From positions 417,501 through 481,500 of the forward strand of contig JBAMDO010000043.1 in the NCBI GenBank assembly GCA_037074765.1: a stretch of DNA of 64,000 nt. Reading direction: 5' to 3'. The notes under the pieces were generated by a model. The model was given only the letters and a program-made list of their open reading frames with translations, had not been told where the DNA came from and made no database searches. Position 1 is the first letter of the stretch, and each line of letters opens with the position of its first letter. A program made the position numbers and the translations under genes. Shown here one piece after another: positions 31,787-45,473 of the stretch. Source of the DNA: Mansonella perstans. Taxonomy: Eukaryota > Nematoda > Chromadorea > Rhabditida > Onchocercidae.

Positions 31787-34305
31787 CTGAAGAATGAATG
31801 TTTTTTTTTTTTTTTTTTCCATAATAAAATAATCCAAATCGTTTAACTTTTCAATATTTGCATACTAATTGCAGGAAAAAAAAAATTTTCCAAAAATCCA
31901 TTAATAGCTTCCTAAACAATACAAATTTCTATCATATCCATTTGCGTGTGAATGTTAATTATGAGGAAAAAGAAATTTAAAACTAAGATGATCATGTGAA
32001 GTTTTATCTAAATTCAAAAGACAAAAAAAAAAAAAAAACTCCTAAAATTTCAAAGTATACTTATAATTTTAAATGAAATTTGATCATTTACAACAAATAC
32101 TTTGAACAACTACAAGTTACTACAAAATGTAGTCTACAATGAGGTCGCTTGATGAGTATCGAAATCCAAAAAAAAAAAAAAAAACTCGTATATCACTAAT
32201 TGTCACACACAGCAGAACATTTTCACCTCGAAAGACAGTGCATACGCTGAACCCTTCATCTACCCCCGAACATCACCAACTTCCTTCAACCCTACAATAA
32301 CAACAAACCAATATTTCAACCGATTACTACTTAAGCTGCAACAGTCCATATTTAAAGATACTGTAATGGCGAGCTTCGTCTCAATACCCGAATGGAATAG
32401 AACAGCTTATGCATTTAATGTAAATTGATCAGGTCAAATATACTGATCCATTTTGTTCGGGTATTATACTGTTGTTGTTGTGTGATAGAGACAATCATAC
32501 ACGGTAGTGTTGTTTCACACAACAAAACGTTTGTTGGTGAAGTTAGGATGAACTTAGCAAAATTTTCTCTATTGCACTTCAAATTATATAGCCACTCCTT
32601 CTCCTCTTCCGTTGTAATCTCATCAATAAAAACACTATTGATAACAACGTCATTGCGTTTATATTTTTTGAGGCTATCGACACTTATATCATCACATACT
32701 TCATTCCATTCATTCTAATGGATCAAATTTCTGAGGATTATCCGGAATATATTCTGTATCAAATATCCAAAGCATATTTCTTAATGATTTCGCGGTAGAT
32801 ATGTCATGATGATGATGATGATGGACCATTTTTGCCCCGTTGCTCATAATAAGTTGCAATTTATCGACTAGCCAAAATATTAGAAAATTCGTTATCCATT
32901 GTTGTTACAGAAATCTATTCAATAGTACGAAAATCCAGAATGTCGTATGATACTCCAACATCAAAATAATTATTTATGAATTAACCCTATCACCGGGTTC
33001 GGTTAGATCAAACATTACACGCTCCACAACTGTATTGTTACTGCATCATTTTGCACCAAACATTGACATTACATAACATTACTGTGAATTAATCATGTAA
33101 GAACACTTTGTTGTTCTAAGCAAATGGTTGTGTATTCGTTGACAATTACTTTACAATTTATAAAAGTCGAGATTTTCATTACTTTTATTGCTTTCAAAAT
33201 GCTTTCTGTCTTAATCTATTCATATTACTTGGCATCATTTCAGGATTCAAAAAAAAAAAAAAAAAAAAAAATAAACCGTAGATTTTTAGCCTATGCTAAA
33301 AATAATTAGGTGAGAAAATGAAAAGCAACCAAAAAGTAACATAACAAAAAACTCAACAATATGATGTTCAGGATTTTTTTTTTTTTTTTTTTGTGCTATT
33401 TTAAGTATTTACTTCATGAAATTCACTTTTTTTTTTTTTTTTTACATAGCATATTCATTTAATGCTATGCATCTTTTGTTGCCATTTATGAAACACACAA
33501 CATTAATGATAAATCAGTGACATAAATAATTGCAAAATGAAACGCAACAAAAATTTAGTGAATAGGCACAAAATTATCAAAAAAGATAACATGGCAGTGT
33601 AAAGACAATGCACAATTCAATTCAATATGATTGCTATGCTATATTGTACAAAAAGAATACTGACATTATTGAGTATCAAAATTTCAGCACATAGAATAGC
33701 TCTATTCATTTAGGTACAGATTTGTTCATTTGGAAATGTAATATCAAACAACATTGGACAATATATTAAGAAATGTAAGAAGGAAAATAAAAGGAAAAAA
33801 ACAAAAACAAAGTCTCATAATAATAATAACGTCGCAAAAATTTGATTAAATTTCTTAAATATCGAAGGTGAAGCACCAATTATGAAAACAAGTACACTAA
33901 GTGTATGCATATGTTAAGTTTAAACGAACCAGTTGATGAAATATTGCATGCATTTTTTAATAATTCATAAACATGATATTTTTTTTAAAATGATCTATAA
34001 ATATGATCAGTAAAGTTAAAATAAGGAACGATGCGTAGTACTGATATCTTCGTAAGCTAATTGAGATCAGATAAGTATTGCTATTCAGTGCTCAAAGCTT
34101 GCTCTATGTTCATATATTTAAATTAATAAAAAATTTTTCGAATCGAATTCGTAAAAAAAAAGCTAAAAAATAATACATGCTACGCAAAAATTTGCAACAA
34201 GCAAGTAATAAGCGAATCTATGATGCACAGATATTCCAACGTAGCAAAATCAATAATCCAAATAATGTATAATTCAAAAACCAGTAAAAATTATGTCACG
34301 CTATG
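31787..34305. other. Intergenic between USP7 and Vangl genes
   Basis: About 2.5 kb without a supported exon. It should contain the outron/promoter of USP7 and the 3' UTR of the Vangl gene, which is transcribed towards it. Several A or T runs (31803-31819, 32021-32038, 33249-33270, 33374-33391) and a short ATG trinucleotide repeat (about 32804-32824) are present. The frame at 32425-32718 has no similarity I recognise. Confidence 0.5.
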
Positions 34306-36872
34306 TTAAACATTTGATTCTGGAGTAATTTTTAACCCAAATTTTGATGTCGACGATTGTTGTTCAGTGAGATTAAAAAAAGGAAATGAATGAAGTGAAC
34401 AAAGCAACTGTACTCCAGCATCATCATCACGTTCGTGACAACGCAATACAAACACTGTGCCATGCTTAATACCGGCGGATGCTTGCACATTGCATACAAT
34501 AGACCACTTTGTTTCTCTCACACGTTCCTAAAAATATTAATCATAACACATTAACATAAAGATCACACTCAGTAGTATATACATAGCACCCACGTAAAAC
34601 CATACCAGCAGTTCAACAGAAAAATGTTAATATAGAAAAGATCTATCAACATTCAGTCTCGAAGATAGGAAGTTACAAAAATGATAAAATAGTAGAAGAA
34701 AAAAAAAAAAAAAACTAACTGGAAAAGGGAATTTGGAAGAGAAAAATCTTTGTAAAAAAGTAGCAGCTGTAAAACGAAGTGAGAGGCAGCGAGCAAGATG
34801 AGCAACAACTTGATCTGCTGTATGACGAGGTTGTTGTCGAGTAAGCTTCAAATACTTATTTAGTGGCCTAGCGATTGCAGAAAACACTGCCTGGGCTGCT
34901 CCAAGTGCTTCCATAGGCTCTCCCAAAACCTGTAAAAAGTTGTCATTCTAAAACTTCGTTAACTAATTTTCATAATTTTGCACGATGAAATATTAAAAGG
35001 AATTTTCTTCCCGAAAGCATACCTTATTTTGATTATTGGCCGTCACACTTTGGACACTTGCAAACGCCTCTTCAGTGGTACTAATCAAACGATATTTCCG
35101 TTTTTGAACTCGCCGCTCCCACTCTATTATTTCATGGTAACGCTCATTGTGTCCACCGATTCGTCTTTTCGCTGCAGCCTCCATGATTGCGCGAGCGTTA
35201 GCTTCTGTTATTGTACATTCGTTACCCAAACCTTCGATATCATACATCTTGAAACCTCCAGTTGGTTGTGACACACCTAAACTATTTATTTATAGAAAAT
35301 GAAGAGTCTCATGACATTCAGATTTTATTAGCCATTTTCCATAATTAAGAATCTTCCAAAATGAAGCAATACAAAGTAAGCAGTATTAATCATGCTAGAT
35401 CACTGCCTGCACGAAAATCTTCGGAAAGAGATTTACTGCATTACAATAAGACTGCTAAGATCGAACTGGTAGCTGCATAGAAGAAATTAGATTCCACACA
35501 GCGCCCATTCTATTTACTACGCTACATTCTACTGATTTTTATAACAAAGTAACGCAATCCAAATATAGCTATAAAATGAAGCTTCAAATTATTCAATCGA
35601 GGAAAAATGGCTAATATAACATGGGACGAAAACATAATGCTGAATAGCAAAAAAAGAAAAAAGATCTTTCACAACAAAAAGTATCTTAACAATAGTAATA
35701 GTAAAGCACAATATGAGAATAACTTACCAGGCCGGAACTGCACTGAATTTCCGCTGAATGATTTATCCATATAGGGATTATAGGATGGAAAAGTAGAATA
35801 ATACATCCTGAGGACGTAAACAGCAGCTTCTTGGATACTCATTAAACCAACGCTAAAAGTTCGACTTTCGCCATCCGGATCTCTTACAACGCTGACAATG
35901 AATTCTGGCCTTAGTGCCCGCAGCTCCAAAATGACCACCGAAATGTAGTGCAAATAAAGCATTGCATCGAGTAATGAAAGAGCAAAACCGACAATCACGT
36001 TATAACTGTTTTCTTTCTCGAATAATATACGAACAGAATAGAACAACCAGAAAGCAAAAAGAATGAATAAAGCTAAGAATGCCAATGCAGCACGATGAAA
36101 AAATAAACGTGGCATATTCGCTGAAGCATGCCGGAAATACATTGCCCAAAGTGCGCCTAATAACAGCAGTGTTTTCACTGCCAAATTCAACATCAGCCCT
36201 TGGCAGTCAGCACCACATAATATCTGCAGATTTTAAAATCACAACAAAATATGCTAAACTGTATCAAATGTTAAGGAAACCTATGATAATTAATATTTGC
36301 ACTATTGAGCTGGTTAATCAGCAATTTCGGGATTAAATATTTCTTTGAATTACTAGATTTCCTGATATGAAAAAAAAAAATTATAAAAAAACCTCTGGCC
36401 AGTCAAATCCAATTTGATACAAAATAACTGGTAAAGCAACCATAAGAGAGGGAGAAATAATAGCCACAAATGAAATAAGCAAAGCACTGAGAAGCCAAAA
36501 TATCCGAGAACATCTCCTTGCAACAACACGTCCAACTGGAGCCACAAGTGCTCTTTCGGCAAGACCGCTATATGAGTGTTCACTTGTATTGCCAGTTATA
36601 ACTGTGGTATTTTCTACCCAATTATCATCATCGACTGTCAGTTTCATGCCCTAAAATGAAATGTAATAGTTGGATTTTGGAAAGCACTCGACTACAAGAA
36701 ATGGAAGCAGCACTTCAAAAAGAAATACCTCACTAGCTGCAGCCGAAAAACTGGGAATAAAGGAGGTACCAGCATTAACTGAACCAGTACATCCACGCGA
36801 TAAGTTTCGAACCAGTCGTAAGTTACGGTGTGACGAAGAACATCGCCCCGAACTTTCTGACACTGCGGACAT
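34306..36872 (-). CDS. vang-1: Van Gogh-like planar cell polarity protein (Vangl, VANG-1)
   Basis: Four-pass membrane core component of the planar cell polarity pathway, partner of Prickle and Dishevelled. Exons 36872-36729, 36650-36393, 36223-35728, 35276-35023, 34929-34720 and 34527-34306 join in phase to 527 residues. The N-terminal region keeps the conserved DDNW...TTVITG and SEHS stretch, whose serines are phosphorylation targets in animals. Four hydrophobic segments lie at about 102-125, 145-165, 178-200 and 210-237. The cytoplasmic tail has the conserved KVYNVDG-like region (here KMYDIEG), RRV.KRK, EEAF and LTRQQ stretches. It ends TPESNV, a class I PDZ-binding C-terminus. The acceptor at 36887 lies 14 bases before the chosen ATG. 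It could be a trans-splice site or the boundary of an unseen upstream exon, since the frame stays open back to the AG. Confidence 0.93.
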
Positions 36873-38220
36873 GAACGGTTCGTTACCTATACAAAATAAG
36901 AGCTATTTTAACAACGAACAAACGTGATTATTATTAATTGAGCATGAAAAACGAATAAGTTCAAAGTTCAAACTAATACTGAAAATAACACTAACTTTAT
37001 CGACACATCACAATGCGTATGTTAAATAGTGCATTTGTTGCTTCTGAAAGAATAAAAATGTTATAAGTTCATATAGGCCTATAAAAAATAGTTGAAACGA
37101 TGAAAATATGAAACTGCAAAACTTAGTTCGTAATATTTCTCTTGGATTCACTGTTTCGATCGATTCCAAATACATTTAATCAGTAGCTATAGTAAGTAAC
37201 GCATATCAATACAGGCATATGGGATCAATACAAAACAGAAAAACAAATATATTATTTTAAACAATTCCATTTCAAAATTTTATGTAAGCAGATTTACTGC
37301 AGTAACATTTACGTGAGAAGCATAAATGTAGAAATAGAAAACGATCACGTTTCTCTATTCAAACGCTATTCCATTTCACTTTAAAATCATACCACTTTAA
37401 GCTTATGTTAAGTTCATTTATGTAAAAAAAAAAAAAAAAAAAAAATGTTAAAAAGAGTACAAAGTTATTTAAAAGAAAAATTGTAATTAAGTGAACGACC
37501 ACGATTTACCTAAATCCCATTTCAGTGCACAACGATGTTCCAAACGATTAACTTCCCAATCAAGGTTTTATGATACTGTGTTCTGGCCATTAGGAAAAAT
37601 GGTTGTCTCACATTAACTAAATTTTTGAGAAAATTCACCCGCTTATTTGTTGAAATTTAAAACTTTATCACTAAAATGGAACTTAATCATCAAAATGAAA
37701 GGTACATAGAGTGTACCATTCTGAATGTAACCTCCAACATTTGATACTATTTGCAAAGTGTTGTGTGTAAAAAATGATAAGAGATTAAGGTAAGTGTAAA
37801 TACGTAATTAGGGATGACGGAGTAATAATGCGCAGAAATGTATGTGATAAAATATCCTTGTATCATACCTATTCGATCTATCCATAATGATAAATGTAAT
37901 TTTAAATTATACTTTCATTTACGTGAAATATCTTTATCTAATACACGTATAAATTTTAATTTCTAATTTTTTTTTTTTTTTTTTTTTTTTGCAATGAACA
38001 GAATAAATAAACAATTGAGGATAACAATGGAATTTCAAATTTAGGATTGATAAGGATTATTTTATAGATTGATAATTTCTTATTTGTAAAAGATTAGCAA
38101 TTTCAAGGTTCAAAGTACATATGAATTTATGTGCTTATCTAATCATTATTATCATTTTACACATGATAATATTGATTACCTTAGAGATTGATACAAAATA
38201 GGAGATGTTGTTGCAGCGTA

Positions 38221-38248
38221 TCATCATCATCATCATCATCATCATCAT
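38221..38248. repeat. (CAT)n trinucleotide microsatellite
   Basis: About nine uninterrupted ATC/CAT units in the divergent promoter region between the Vangl and DHHC genes. A further GTGATGTGATG-type stretch follows around 38320-38352. Confidence 0.9.
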
Positions 38249-38628
38249 AAAGGGCTGTTATATTTTAGCTTCTTTCATCAAAAAGAGTCGTCGTTGTCGT
38301 TTCAACATTTGAAGGAAAAGGATGTGATGTGATGATGTGATGTGTGTGATGCGCCGCGAAATCACCTTTACCACCATTGAATGAATATTTCATGCATTGG
38401 ATCCAATTATCTTTTCCTCTTCCTCTTTTTCATCAAGGAAATTGCAATAATTTATCGCACAATACTCGGTGGGCTGAACCGTAAACCATCATATACTATT
38501 GCTATTGAACGGTTGCAGTGTATTTAGTTATGTTTACTTTGATTACTAACTGCCATCTGCACTTATTGATTCAGATATTTCAATGTGCACTTATATTGAA
38601 TTTAAAAAGTACTACTAGGTTTACTAGT

Positions 38629-38778
38629 GATATGTTACAATATAGTTGTTAAGAATATGATATGTTACAATATAGTTGTTAAGAATATGATATGTTATAA
38701 TATAGTTGTTAAGAATATGATATGTTATAATATAGTTGTTAAGAATATGATATATTACAATATAGTTGTTAAGAATAT
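38629..38778. repeat. 30-bp minisatellite, five copies
   Basis: Five head-to-tail 30-base units begin at 38629, 38659, 38689, 38719 and 38749 and differ at only one or two positions (C/T in GTTAYAA, one G/A). Because the period is a multiple of three and the unit has no stop on the plus strand, it produces an artificial repetitive frame. It lies about 320 bases upstream of the DHHC start codon. Confidence 0.95.
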
Positions 38779-39098
38779 GTGCAAAGAAATGATAAGTATG
38801 ATACGATCAAAAAGGCTAGTTTGTTGCAATTAGTTAATATTTATGGTACATTACTATATTTTGCATCTTAATATTTATGTTACGTTGCTATATTTTGCAT
38901 TTTCCTTCATAATAACGGTTAATACAAAAAATTCTATCCAAAAATAAATTTCAAGTATTTAGTACCCATCTGGGCTATGTAGTATATTTCTCATTGGTCG
39001 TCAATTTTCGTCTCAACGTTCACGAATACATCGATACAGAACGTTGGTTGTTGATTTGCTATCACTGACTTAGTGTGAAATTTGCTATATACCTCGAC

Positions 39099-42000
39099 AT
39101 GAACGATTTGATGGATGCACGACAAGCTGCACAATTTGGTAATGTGTCCAGGTTGCAAGAATTATTGGATTCTGGAGAATGCACTCCGGATACGTTGGAT
39201 GCTGATGATTGCTCTTTACTACATTGGGCAGCTATTAACAATCGGTAAATCATTTTATTTCATGTGTGTGTGTGTGTGTGTGTGTGTGTGGTGTGTATTG
39301 TTGAATTCTTCTGTCTACTCATACGTGTCTTATTTCGAATATTTCATATATGCAATACTGTAATGAAATTAACGTTTGGTTTGATAGATTCAATTTGATA
39401 GATTTTTTCTATAGCAACTTTTATTTTATCAATTCCTTTTGATAGATTTTTTCTATAGCAACTTTTATTTTGCGAACTTTTGTTTAGTATATCGATAACT
39501 CGAATATTAATCAGTCGTGGTTGCAATGTTAATGCAGTCGGTGGTGTGCTTGCTTCAACACCACTCCATTGGGCAGCCCGACACGGCCATACTCATATAG
39601 TTGCCCTTTTGGTTGCTCATGGTGCTGATCTCCATTTAAGTGATGTTGAAGGTATTTTTAAGTAATTTGTTTCTCATCATTAATTTTGTTTGTGGTTGGA
39701 TATGCTTAATTAGGCATTGTTTTAGGATAGAACTGGGCAGTAAACTGAATTTTGTAGTCACATGAACTTTTACCAGTGTTGTTCGCAAGTATTATATAGT
39801 CATATCATTAGAATGTCATTCAAGAATTTCATTTCAAAAATCATGGTACTGTACGGTGAGAGTATTCTAAATGAACTAGAAGTACAAACGATCACGTGAG
39901 AATTGTTTTACTGATACCTCAGTTTTCTTTTTTCTTTTATTTGCACTCATTTAGTTACGATGACTTGACATTACAGGTTTTACTCCTCTTCATGTTGCTG
40001 TACAGTTTGGAAGAACGTCAACAGCTGCATATTTGATTGCTGCAGGACAGTCTGCGGATGAAAGAGATGAAACAATGATGACACCTGCAATGTGGGCAGC
40101 CTATAAGGTTTAAAATAATTCGAAAACAAGTGCTATTTTAACCTGATAAGTTGTAGTTTCATGAACTGCCCATTGTACGTAACATTAGTCCTACATAATT
40201 CAGAGCAGTTGATGATATATTGTATTTTTAGGTTTTTAGTCGCGATCCTCTCCAGATGCTAATAACAATGGGTGCCGATTTGTCTTGCACCGATACAACT
40301 TATGCAAATACGGCTTTACATTGGGCTGTGATACAGGGAAATCATTCAGCAGTTAATGTTTTGATAAAATATAATGCAGAATTACTGGCTCGTAATCGCG
40401 ATAATGAAACTCCCCGTGACATTGCAACACGACGGGGAGATTTTATTAGCGCACGGATTCTGGAAAAAGCTGAACGCAAGAAAGGACTGATCTCTTCAAC
40501 TTTCATACAATATGTGAGGGAAAGTGACGTGAGTTCATGAAGTTTAGCTATTTATTTCATTTTTTTTTTGAATTTTCGCACTTTATCTTTTAATCTAGTC
40601 TTTTTTAAATTGTCTACCTTTTATAGGTATTAATATCGCGATTAATGTTTTTTCTGCCATTAAGTATTATGGTGGCCGTGGGTATAATTTTGGACGTCAT
40701 TTTGTCGTATACTATCAAGGCTTTATTGCTATTATTAGTTGGTGTTCTTGGACGAACTGTTTACAGGTACTTATCTATACTATTTTCGATCTCATTTACA
40801 AGAGAAAAACTCGTCTTTTTCGAAACAGTCGTTTTAAAAGATTTGATTTCAGATCACTCGCAGCAGGTAGGAGTTTCTGCATCATACCTTTAGGCGCAGC
40901 AATTGCGTCAAAGATTATTTTGGCAGTGACTTGGCTGTTATATCTGCATGTCTTTGCTGGGTGGTATTGGCAAATTAGTTTCTTCATCTTTGCAACAATT
41001 GCGCCAGTTTTGTTTATATGGATTGTTTTTTCCGACCCTGGTGTCATTACCGTATCTCACAAAGTAACTGCTTTGGCATTATTTTCTTCCAGAATTTTGC
41101 AGAAATCTTGATCAATCTGTAGAAATATTTTCATCGGAAAGTTGAAACTGCCAGTGACCCACTCATTTTTGTTTTAACGTAACTGTTATTCTTCAGAGAC
41201 TTTGAGCTTATTTTTCGCTTCTTCTTTCAATTTTTATTAATATTATGTCGAAATGCAGTTTTACAGTCAAGTTTTACTATTTATTGTCTTCTTAAAAATC
41301 ATGTTTGAATGTTCACGAATGTAAAAATTCAATCCTCGTATTTTCTTGAATTTTCAGCCTGTGTCATTTCAAAACTGATGTTAGCGTCGTTTTTTCTGAT
41401 GTCTCCCCGTTTATCGAGATTTTTTTTTTTACCATATTTTTAGGAGCGGTGCGAAATGATACGCGACATGTGGGAAAAAGAAAACCAACCACCAGCCTCA
41501 TTTTGTAGCACATGTTTGCTAAAAAGGCCAACAAGATCAAAACATTGTTCGGTGTGTGATCGTTGCGTCAAAAGGTTGTTTTTGTTTAAGGCTTAACTAG
41601 AGATTAGGCCAACTTCCAATTCGGAGAGGCAAGAAATGTTCCTTTTCTACCCTTTTTCATTTCTGCATGATGTTTACAGACTGTCCTTTAAGAGTCGCTA
41701 ATTGCTTGGCACCATGAAAATTCCTACTGTTTCTAAAAATGTAAGCACTTTAGTCTTTTTCCATTTACTAAATTTAATTTGCATGGTGTCTTTGTTATGA
41801 CGTCTTAACTTTATTTCCAATTTTCAATTTTTGCTCGTGAATTAAATTTCCAAACACATATAACGCCGAGAACTGATGTTACAATCAACACTTAGTTTAG
41901 AGCTGTTGATTTCTAGAAATCATACTTCCATTTCAGTTTTAATTATTGCAAAAGGCAAGATTGTTTGGAACTTTTCGTATAAACATAGAATGAAGTCGTC

Positions 42001-43402
42001 CATCACATTTGCACTTTCCAGTGTGATACAGTAACAAACCTTACTTCGCTTATTTTTTTTTCTCATACTTAAGCTTCAGTGTAGTCTTATATTTGCAGGT
42101 TTGACCACCATTGTCCGTGGGTCCTGAATTGCATTGGAGAAAAGAATCATTTGCATTTTGTTTTTTATCTCGGTATTGTCATTGCTTCTTCCTTGCAGTT
42201 CCTCGTCGCAACTTTCTTTTGTAAGCCCCATTTCTACTTTAACATACAGATTAAGTTCTGAGCTCAAAACAAGTTGCTTTGACGATACGAAGCCTATCAG
42301 TTTTTGCATTGAACGGGACAATATAAGGACTGCCAACATAAATTTTCTCCATAAATAAGTATACACAGTAGCAACTACTGTACTGAATGCTATTCTTCTG
42401 GCAATTCAAAAGGCTGCCCTGTCACCGACATAGTCAACAATCAGAGTGCAATATGCGTAGAAGTTTGAAGTGAAATGCCTTCTAGATATCTTAGTTTTGA
42501 AGGGGTATTAAACGCATGAGTTATTTATACTAAACAGTCGTTTCGGGAAGGAAAGTCTGAGCAAACATTTCAAATAAACTGTCAGTTAAAATTATATGAA
42601 ATCGATGAATTTTATAGATTCTCACATAATATAAGGCAAGATAACCGTAAATGCATCAAGGGTATGTGACTGATTATATAATTTTAAGACTGGCGTGATT
42701 CATGTGGTGAGATCTCTCAAGCAAATATTGCATACTGTAGTCCCTGGGTGACCTATGTCTTCGTCATTGCTCTTTATCATTTTATATGGACAAGCGCGAT
42801 GTTTATATTTCAAATATATCAGGTAAGACCAAAATTGTTAAGAATTTGATATCCCGCTCCATTCAGGTGGATTGTAGGAGTAAATTTATTAATAAAGACC
42901 TGGAACGTTTTAAATGTCAACAAGTATGGGCTATTTACAAAAAGCATATTTTTATGCTTCAATTTGTAGTTCAAGGATAAATATGAAATAGACACTCTGC
43001 AAAAATGCTTTTCACAATTACAATAGTCCACAAATTGCAGATACTTTGCGAAATGACAACAAACGAAAGACTCAACGCCTATAGATATGAACATTTTTAC
43101 TCAACCGGCGACCGTTTAAGAATAAAGAGCCCATTTTCGTGAGTTAATATGAATTTGGTCCAAGACATTATAAAATTTTGTACAATCAAGAATCTGTTAA
43201 TTTCATAAACTTTTTGCTTCACTTAGGACTTGAATTAGAGGAATAATAATCAGAAGTATGCGTAAAATATGGAATGCATTCAAACATAGACAGCACCTGT
43301 TACAACTCTTATCATTTCAGGAAAGGAATAATACGAAACTTGTATAATTTTTGTTGTGGTGGTGCCATTGGCTCTTCCGAAGAAGAGAACCTCTTAGACT
43401 AA
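39099..43402 (+). CDS. Ankyrin-repeat DHHC palmitoyltransferase (HIP14/ZDHHC17-like)
   Basis: Integral membrane S-acyltransferase, Golgi/vesicle-located in other animals. Eleven phase-consistent exons: 39099-39244, 39488-39651, 39977-40107, 40232-40528, 40627-40766, 40853-41063, 41444-41574, 42099-42220, 42689-42822, 43041-43138 and 43321-43402, giving 551 residues (human HIP14 632). Residues 1-230 are ankyrin repeats ([36 protein letters not shown]). Two membrane segments come from each of exons 5 and 6. The cysteine-rich domain (FCSTC...HCSVCDRC) leads to the catalytic DHHC at 409-412. The two last membrane segments follow, then MTTNER, the TTxE-type conserved motif of the family. The C-terminus (EEENLLD) contains an ExxxLL dileucine-type sorting signal. 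C. elegans has two such genes (dhhc-13 and dhhc-14); I cannot say which this matches. Divergent from Vangl and convergent with ARL1. Confidence 0.94.
39263..39298. repeat. (TG)n microsatellite in DHHC intron 1
   Basis: About 17 TG units in the first intron, 20 bases past the donor of exon 1. Confidence 0.9.
39397..39472. repeat. 32-bp direct repeat in DHHC intron 1
   Basis: A 32-base segment at 39397-39428 (GATAGA, six T, CTATAGCAAC, then TTTTATTTT) recurs exactly at 39441-39472, with a 12-base spacer. The second copy ends 15 bases before the acceptor of exon 2, so it supplies part of that intron's polypyrimidine region. Confidence 0.9.
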
Positions 43403-43499
43403 TTATCGCTACCGTCAAATTTCGGTTGGATCTTTGTATATAACAGTGGCAGTTCTTTTGTATAATATTATCGACTACAGTTCGAAAAACAAATTCATC

Positions 43500-43505
43500 A
43501 ATAAA
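43500..43505 (+). terminator. Poly(A) signal, DHHC gene
   Basis: AATAAA lies 98 bases past the stop codon of the DHHC palmitoyltransferase gene, inside the 157-base gap before the convergent ARL1 stop codon. Cleavage 10-30 bases later would put the two mRNA 3' ends within tens of bases of each other. Confidence 0.6.
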
Positions 43506-43559
43506 CCGGATACTCAAACAGACTAACATGGTATATGCATGTTGGTTGTTAGTGTTTTC

Positions 43560-45473
<1,914 letters not shown>

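Larger units (their letters stand above)
36887..39098. other. Divergent intergenic region between Vangl and DHHC genes
   Basis: About 2.2 kb separating two head-to-head genes, so both promoters probably lie here. Contents: A/T runs at 37424-37445 and 37969-37991, a CAT/ATC trinucleotide tract at 38221-38248, and five copies of a 30 bp unit at 38629-38778. I searched for an extra 5' exon of the Vangl gene; a frame ending at a donor near 37509 fits the phase but has no ATG and no Vangl similarity. Confidence 0.55.

Noticed and set aside
37510..37560. Possible upstream exon of the Vangl gene ending at a GTAAAT donor
   Set aside because: Phase would fit, but the frame has no ATG, a stop lies 20 codons upstream and there is no resemblance to Vangl N-termini.
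38627..38833. Plus-strand frame encoding a ten-residue repeat
   Set aside because: Produced by the 30-bp minisatellite; no splice sites, no signal peptide, composition follows the DNA repeat.
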